Shown here in pieces: positions 58,962-64,000 of a stretch of 64,000 nucleotides of DNA. The stretch is from positions 111,678,069-111,742,068 of the forward strand of contig OW240915.1 of NCBI GenBank assembly GCA_933207985.1, in the 5' to 3' direction. The notes beneath the pieces were generated by a model. It made no database searches, was not told the DNA's origin, and saw only the letters and a list, made by a program, of their open reading frames with translations. Origin of the DNA: Pelobates cultripes. Taxonomy: Eukaryota; Chordata; Amphibia; Anura; Pelobatidae. Every line of letters starts with the position of its first letter. The first letter of the stretch is position 1. Position numbers and translations under genes: made by a program.

Positions 58962-59950
58962 TGGATAGCACAGAGTGGGATGCAGCTGTGTACCTTTTAC
59001 ACTTTGTAAGGAAATCAAGTATAGCTGAACCGCTTTGATAATTCCTCCTGCAATGCCAGCGTCTAGGGTAGATCCAAGCAATGAAGTCCATAAGAAATAT
59101 AACAGCTTCCCAAGATAATCCCCTTGGTAAAGCATACGAATTCCCAAATAACAGTCAGAGTCCAGAATCAGGATACAAGTAGATCTGGGGTCTGGAATCT
59201 CCAGCCTGCTTTTTATTAGGGTTACAGACAAAAAATACACACCCAGGGGGAGGCATTAAATCACCAATCAGGTACAGGTTACAGCCCCTACCTCCCTCCC
59301 CTCTGATAAACAGTTAACTTCATTAAAACGTGCCCTATTTTACCCCAGTTCTGGATGTACCCCAAAAACAGGGGGTACACCTTTAAATTGGGCACCGCTG
59401 GATAGTGCTCACTTGGGGGGACAATATGTCAAAAAATCAGTCCATTCGGATGAATGGTTCGGGAGTTATGGAGCACTAAAGTTTTGACCGACCGCACGGA
59501 TCATCTTGCCGAAAATAGTTCCATAAGTTTTGGCCCTGCGGTCGGTCTCCGTTTAGGCGAATAAAAAAAGACGAAAGTCCTGCCATCCGTTCGCATCTTC
59601 GTGGTCGTTGAAATCCCCATACGAAGTTGCATGTAACTACCGAACGGCCGGTGATTCGGTTTTTCCCGTGCGAAGTTCTGGATGTATGGAGGTCTCAGCG
59701 GTGTTCGCCTGTTTGCGTATCCGATTTTAGTTCCACGCGTTTGACGGGCAAACACCGCTGTTCGCACGTAAAATGGCCGCGACCACGTGTAAAGTGCCGA
59801 AATGGCGGCTACCTAGAGTTTACACGGGGAATTCGCCTGAATCCATCCGAAGGGTAGAAATTATAGCTATATGCCGAATTCCAGCTGAATTGGGTGAATT
59901 AACTTGTGCAACAAGGTAGAAATCCTGATGATCGGAGTCATTTCTTCACA
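58962..59950 (-). repeat. 3' LTR of the Gypsy element
   Basis: On the minus strand it begins TGTGAAGAAATGACTCCG at 59950, right after the polypurine tract, and carries a polyadenylation signal AATAAA near 59210. The far end is placed at about 58962, where the SINE-like repeat stops and a TG/CA terminus is possible. That bound is approximate because the partner LTR is outside the window. Confidence 0.7.
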
Positions 59951-59961
59951 CTGCTCCCCTA
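59951..59961 (-). other. Polypurine tract of the Gypsy element
   Basis: On the minus strand, AGGGGAGCAG lies immediately upstream of the TGTGAAG start of the LTR. This is the expected place and composition of the plus-strand primer for LTR retrotransposon replication. Confidence 0.75.
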
Positions 59962-60033
59962 TAAGTCCATAGGTCGGCATACCCGCCTAGACCCTGTCGG
60001 GTTGGCTTGGGGATGTCCGATGAAAGTATGTTT

Positions 60034-60333
60034 TTAGGTGTCCAGTTCGGTCTGGCGGGACAGTCCATCCACATTCCCATTTTGTTTACCCGGACGGTAC
60101 TGCATGGTAAAATTGTATGGTTGGAGAGCTAGGCTCCACCGGAGTAGCCTGGGGTTGTCACCAGCTACCCGGTTGAGCCATACCAGGGGGTTGTGGTCGG
60201 TCATAAGGGTAAACGCTCGCCCATACAGATAGGGCTGAAGTTTCTTGAGGGCCCACACGAGGGCCAAGCACTCTTTTTCTACGGTGGCATAGCTGACTTC
60301 TCGGGGCAAAAGTTTACGGCTGAGGTATGCCAC
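60034..60333 (-). pseudogene. RNase H domain of the Gypsy pol, out of frame
   Basis: RNase H removes the RNA template strand during reverse transcription. The 99-codon frame contains AYLSRKLLPREVSY, the EKECLALVWALKK motif with a catalytic Glu, TDHNPLVWL with a catalytic Asp, and ends with NVDGLSRQ before a stop at 60034. The first catalytic Asp (HTDAS) lies upstream, at the end of the gag-pol frame. The two frames differ by one base near 60332-60337, so the domain is cut off from the polymerase by a single-base deletion. A sequencing error is the alternative. Confidence 0.92.
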
Positions 60334-63300
60334 GGGTGTTCCATGCCATCCGCCCCCACCTGGCTTAGCACGGCTCCCAGCCCAAACATGGAGGCATCTG
60401 TGTGGACAAGAAATTGTTTAGTGTAATCGGGTGCTGCCCACACAGGGGCCTCACTCAATGCCGCTTTGAGCTTCTGGAAAGCGTCCGTGCACTCTGGGGT
60501 CCAGGAGACCTGTTTGGGAAGGGCCTTTTTGGTAAGGTCCGTGAGGGGCTTGGCCAGGGCGCTATATTCTGGGACGAACTTCCTATAATACCCGGCCGTC
60601 CCTAAGAAAGCCAGTACCTGGGTTTTGGTCCGAAGTTGGGGCCAGTTAGCTATGGCTTCTACCTTAGCGGGCTCTGGGCGTTGTCTACCGGAGCCGACAC
60701 GGTGGCCTAGATACTGGACCTCGGCTAGGCCTACGTGACACTTGTCGGGTTTCAAAGTGAGCCCGGCGAGGTGGATTCGTTCGAGTACCCTGGACACATG
60801 ACCCAGATGGTCTCCCCATGTGTGGCTATAGATGGCAATATCATCTAGATACGCACATGCGAAGTCCTGAAACCCCTCCAGGAGCCTATCCGCCATCCGC
60901 TGAAACGTAGCCGGGGCGTTCTTCATCCCAAAGGGCATAACCTTGAATTGGTATAGCCCAAACGGGGTGACGAACGCCGACTTGGGGATGGCCGCAGGCT
61001 CCAGGGGAATCTGCCAATAACCCTTGCACAGGTCCAGGGTAGTCAAGTAGTTCCCCCCCGCCATACGATCTAAGAGCTCATCTATTCTAGGCATGGGGTA
61101 GGCATCGGTTATGGTACGGTCGTTAAGCCTCCGGTAATCTACACAGAAGCGCGTAGTGCCGTTGCGCTTCGGTACTAGTACCACCGGGGAGGCCCAAGGA
61201 CTTTGGGAGGGTTCTATTACCCCTAGCCTTAACATATCCCTTAACTCGGTGAGCATACTCTCACGTACTGCTTCCGGGATCCGATATGGCTGTTGCCGTA
61301 GGGGCGTCTCTCCCTGGGTTTCCACACGGTGGACCGCAGCGGAGGTATAGCTGGGGGTAGCGGAAAACATCTCTCGGTATCCCTGCAGCAGTTGAGTAGC
61401 CTCACCTTTCTCCAGGTGGTCTAAATTTTGCCCCAAGCTTACTTGGTCAATAGTACAAGGGGTGGTCTCCAGTAAGTCAGGAAGGGGAAGCCCTTCACTA
61501 TCCTCTGTGGCGGGGGCGCACACGGCGCCCACCTCCTCTGTCCTTTCAAAATATGGTTTGAGCATGTTCACATGGAAGGCTTTGGTCAGCCTTTCATCTG
61601 AGCATTTGCTCACGATGTAGGTAGTCTCGCTAACCTGTTCCACTACCTTAAAGGGTCCCTGCCAGGCTGCTTGCAGCTTGTCTTTTTTAACTGGCCTAAG
61701 AGCCAGTACCTTCTGCCCTAAGTCCAGCACTCTATCCTGGGCCCTCCTATCGTACCACTTTTTCTGGTCCTCCTGGGCCGCCTGCAGGTTCTCCCGAACG
61801 GATTCGGTGAGGGCCCGCAGACGGTCCCGGAACTCCAGGACATACTGGACGATAGGGACTCCCCCCTCATCTGTATTGCCCTCCCAGTGTTCCCGTACGA
61901 GCTCCAGGGGGCCCCGAACTTTTCTCCCGTACAAGAGTTCAAAGGGGGAAAACCCAGTGGAGGCCTGGGGCACCTCACGGTAGGCAAACAGAAGGTGGGG
62001 AAGGAATTTTTCCCAATTCTTGTGGGACTCTGTAAACGTTTTTAGCATCTGTTTTAGAGTGCCATTGAAACGTTCACAGAGCCCGTTAGTCTGGGGATGA
62101 TACGGGGCGCTGAACAGGGGCTGCACTCCACAGCTCTGCCACAGTTGTTGCGTCAGGGTGGCTGTGAACTGCGTCCCCCGATCGGAGAGTATCTCCTGCG
62201 AGAAACCTACTCGGGTGAATATCTGAATAAGGGCCTCTGCCACGGTCTCGGCCTCTATATTGGTGAGGGCGACTGCCTCCGGGTATCTAGTGGCGTAGTC
62301 AACCACCGTTAGGATAAACTTTTTGCCCGACGGACTGGGGCGACTGAGGGGACCTATTAAATCCACCGCTACTCGGTGGAAGGGTTGTTCGATGATGGGT
62401 AGGGGGTGAAGCTTAGCCTTCCGAAGGTCTCCCCTTTTCCCTACCCTTTGGCATACATCACATGTCCTACAATAGTACTTTAGGTCCTGGGTAGCTCTGG
62501 GCCAGAAGAAGGTTTGAGTTAACCTGTCTCTGGTCTTTTTGACCCCTAAATGTCCTGCTAGGGGAATGTCATGACTGAGTTTTAACAACTCAGCCCGAAA
62601 TTTACGGGGCACAACTAACTGTCTTTTTATGACCTGGGTAGCCCCCTGTCCCACCCCCTCGGTTACCCTATATAGCAACCCCTTATACCACTCAAATTTT
62701 TTGTGCGGGTTGTTCTCGGGGGTAGCGGCCGCGGCCTTCCTATAGCCTTCTAATGTGGGGTCAGTACGCTGTTCCTGTTCAAACCCCTGGGGGGTATCCC
62801 AGAAGGGTACGGGGGGATCGGGTAAAGGGGGTATTTCGACTCTTACCTGGTTCTCCTCAGAGTGCAGCGGAGCTTCCAGTCTGGCTTGAGCTCGGGTGGT
62901 AACCGGGTAGGCCTCGGCAGGGGGGTCTCGGGCTAGTTGGGAGGTTAGGCATCCCACATCATTTCCCAACAAAACCTCGGCGGGCAGTTCTTGCATAATC
63001 CCCACCTCCAGTTGTTTAGACCCGGAACCCCAATCAACAAACATATTAGCGGTGGGCAGTTTGTGAATAGCGCCCCCAGCCACCCTTACAGCGACTGTGC
63101 GTCCGGTGCGAGCTTGTGCTCTGACCGTGTGGGGCTGTACCACAGTCAAAGTAGCCCCAGAGTCTCTCAGCGCCCGGGCCCCCACGCCATCGACGGTAAT
63201 CCATTGGCAGTGGTGGTCCCGGTTGTCCCCCCCAGCTTGTACTGGATTGACCTCATGTAATACGCTCCACTGTTCTTCGTGGTTAAGGGCAGGGCCTGTG

Positions 63301-63995
63301 TGTTCCTGTTGCACACAGTGAGCAGCTGCCCTGGGTTGTTGTGGGGCTGGCCGTTCCCAGCTTCCCCGGTTTAAGCGAGGGCACTGATGCTTGTAATGTC
63401 CTGGTTGCTTGCAGTAGTGACACACTGCAGGAGGTCGAGGTGTGTTTGCTGGGTTCGGTGGGGGGTTACCTATGGCAGGTCTAGGTGGAGCCGGGTTTGT
63501 TGGAGCTGTGTACTGAGGCTTAAATGGTGGTCTGCTCGCCCCTGGCTCCTTCCTCCTGTTATCCTGGTACTCGTCCGCTAGCCTAGCGGCCTCCTCCACG
63601 GTTTTTGGTTTCCTATCTTTTACCCAGTCTTTTATGTCCTCTGCAGTATGATTAAAAAATTGCTCCAGTATCACTAGTTGCAAAGCTTCTTCTAGGGTGG
63701 TTGCCTGGCAGCCCTTCATCCAATTGCGGGCTGCCCGCTGCAGGCGAAAAGCCCATTCCGTATGGGAATCTCTCCCAGTCTTTCTCAGGTCTCTAAACTT
63801 TTTCCGGTATGCCTCCGGAGTTACCGCATATCTGGCCAACAAAATATCTTTTATTTTCTCATAATTATGTATGTCCCCCTCAGGTACTGCTCGCAGCGCC
63901 TCGGCTGCTCTACCTGACAATTTACTGCTGACGACTGCAGCCCATTTGGTGGAGTCTAATCCCTCCAGTGCACACTGACGTTCAAAGTCTTGCAA
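60279..63995 (-). CDS. Gypsy gag-pol polyprotein (Gag, protease, integrase, reverse transcriptase), 5'-partial
   Basis: One 1238-codon frame, likely starting beyond the window. Residues 1-150 are a capsid-type region whose part around LQLVILEQFF...EEAARLADEY (105-143) resembles the SCAN domain. A CCHC zinc knuckle is at 192-205 (C-x2-C-x4-H-x4-C). The aspartic protease has DSG at 278-280 and LLGND at 342. Integrase has a zinc-binding H475, H482, C512 and C515, a catalytic D545, D605, E641 triad with 35 residues between the last two, and a GPF-type module at about 760-818. Reverse transcriptase runs from about 904 to 1100, with D988 in TTLDL and YLDD at 1049-1052. RNase H starts at D1200, then the frame is lost. 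Gag, protease and integrase appear catalytically intact. The frame covering all of them without a stop is notable. Confidence 0.96.
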   Translation of the reverse strand: MQDFERQCALEGLDSTKWAAVVSSKLSGRAAEALRAVPEGDIHNYEKIKDILLARYAVTPEAYRKKFRDLRKTGRDSHTEWAFRLQRAARNWMKGCQATTLEEALQLVILEQFFNHTAEDIKDWVKDRKPKTVEEAARLADEYQDNRRKEPGASRPPFKPQYTAPTNPAPPRPAIGNPPPNPANTPRPPAVCHYCKQPGHYKHQCPRLNRGSWERPAPQQPRAAAHCVQQEHTGPALNHEEQWSVLHEVNPVQAGGDNRDHHCQWITVDGVGARALRDSGATLTVVQPHTVRAQARTGRTVAVRVAGGAIHKLPTANMFVDWGSGSKQLEVGIMQELPAEVLLGNDVGCLTSQLARDPPAEAYPVTTRAQARLEAPLHSEENQVRVEIPPLPDPPVPFWDTPQGFEQEQRTDPTLEGYRKAAAATPENNPHKKFEWYKGLLYRVTEGVGQGATQVIKRQLVVPRKFRAELLKLSHDIPLAGHLGVKKTRDRLTQTFFWPRATQDLKYYCRTCDVCQRVGKRGDLRKAKLHPLPIIEQPFHRVAVDLIGPLSRPSPSGKKFILTVVDYATRYPEAVALTNIEAETVAEALIQIFTRVGFSQEILSDRGTQFTATLTQQLWQSCGVQPLFSAPYHPQTNGLCERFNGTLKQMLKTFTESHKNWEKFLPHLLFAYREVPQASTGFSPFELLYGRKVRGPLELVREHWEGNTDEGGVPIVQYVLEFRDRLRALTESVRENLQAAQEDQKKWYDRRAQDRVLDLGQKVLALRPVKKDKLQAAWQGPFKVVEQVSETTYIVSKCSDERLTKAFHVNMLKPYFERTEEVGAVCAPATEDSEGLPLPDLLETTPCTIDQVSLGQNLDHLEKGEATQLLQGYREMFSATPSYTSAAVHRVETQGETPLRQQPYRIPEAVRESMLTELRDMLRLGVIEPSQSPWASPVVLVPKRNGTTRFCVDYRRLNDRTITDAYPMPRIDELLDRMAGGNYLTTLDLCKGYWQIPLEPAAIPKSAFVTPFGLYQFKVMPFGMKNAPATFQRMADRLLEGFQDFACAYLDDIAIYSHTWGDHLGHVSRVLERIHLAGLTLKPDKCHVGLAEVQYLGHRVGSGRQRPEPAKVEAIANWPQLRTKTQVLAFLGTAGYYRKFVPEYSALAKPLTDLTKKALPKQVSWTPECTDAFQKLKAALSEAPVWAAPDYTKQFLVHTDASMFGLGAVLSQVGADGMEHPWHTSAVNFCPEKSAMPP

Positions 63996-64000
63996 GTAAC

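Larger units (their letters stand above)
58962..64000 (-). mobile_element. Ty3/Gypsy retrotransposon with Gmr1-like domain order, partial
   Basis: Minus-strand LTR retrotransposon cut by the window edge. Present are most of gag, protease, integrase, reverse transcriptase, RNase H, the polypurine tract and the 3' LTR. The 5' LTR, primer-binding site and start of gag lie beyond 64000. Integrase comes before reverse transcriptase, the order known from Gmr1-like Ty3/Gypsy elements of deuterostomes and otherwise typical of Ty1/Copia. A nearly intact frame indicates recent activity compared with the other elements here. Confidence 0.95.

Noticed and set aside
58749..59240. 163-codon minus-strand frame
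   Set aside because: It spans the junction between the DIRS-like right end and the Gypsy LTR, so it joins two unrelated elements by chance.
1..64000. tRNA, rRNA or snRNA genes
   Set aside because: No cloverleaf, A/B box pair or snRNA motif could be seen by eye. A covariance-model scan would be needed to exclude short ones.

Overview
The window reads as repeat-rich, non-genic DNA from a vertebrate nuclear genome, most likely a frog or toad. That is an inference. It rests on the mix of transposons: many short TTAA-flanked elements of Kolobok type, CR1 and L1-type LINEs, hAT and Tc1/mariner DNA transposons, a DIRS-type inverted-repeat element, and a Ty3/Gypsy element with the Gmr1-like domain order. 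There is no bacterial gene arrangement. The only host coding sequence I can argue for is one possible internal exon at 13622-13787, whose gene I do not recognise.

Layout. 1-1549 is AT-rich and unremarkable. 1563-2035 holds TTAA-type repeat ends. 2050-7270 is a pyrimidine-rich minisatellite split by a 2.8-kb CR1 LINE (3454-6265), followed by a 34-36 bp tandem array. 8200-9790 is a second pyrimidine-rich satellite block, related in inverted orientation to the hAT element at 53001. 9850-24900 is mostly unique sequence with Kolobok-like elements at 10096, 10894, 16245 and 22836, plus the candidate exon. 24964-29821 is a decayed L1-type LINE on the minus strand with a perfect 14-bp target duplication. 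30284-32157 is a CA-rich satellite and a 5'-truncated minus-strand CR1. 32569-33690 is a three-level nest of TTAA elements. 36533-37889 is a hAT deletion derivative that keeps the 3' end of its transposase gene. 40509-42070 is a Tc1/mariner element with a broken transposase, inside an older repeat. 44116-44612 is a 72-bp minisatellite with a two-unit higher-order period. 51040-51780 is a GT-rich satellite ending in a hAT-like terminus.

The right-hand 11 kb is the richest part. 53001-54623 is a hAT-like element with an exact 8-bp target duplication. 54873-58941 has the full architecture of a DIRS element (inverted terminal repeats, an internal complementary region, no target duplication) but no reverse transcriptase that I can find. 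It sits inside a SINE-like repeat, of which the two halves survive. 58962 to the window edge is the 3' LTR and most of the gag-pol of a Ty3/Gypsy element on the minus strand. Its domain order is Gag, protease, integrase, reverse transcriptase, RNase H, and its Gag carries a SCAN-like segment. The gag-pol frame is open for 1238 residues and then breaks by one base at the start of RNase H.

The genes do not form a pathway: this is a record of successive insertions. Nesting gives relative ages: the minisatellite is older than the CR1 inside it, the SINE-like repeat is older than the DIRS element, and the outer Kolobok at 32569 is older than the two elements inside it.
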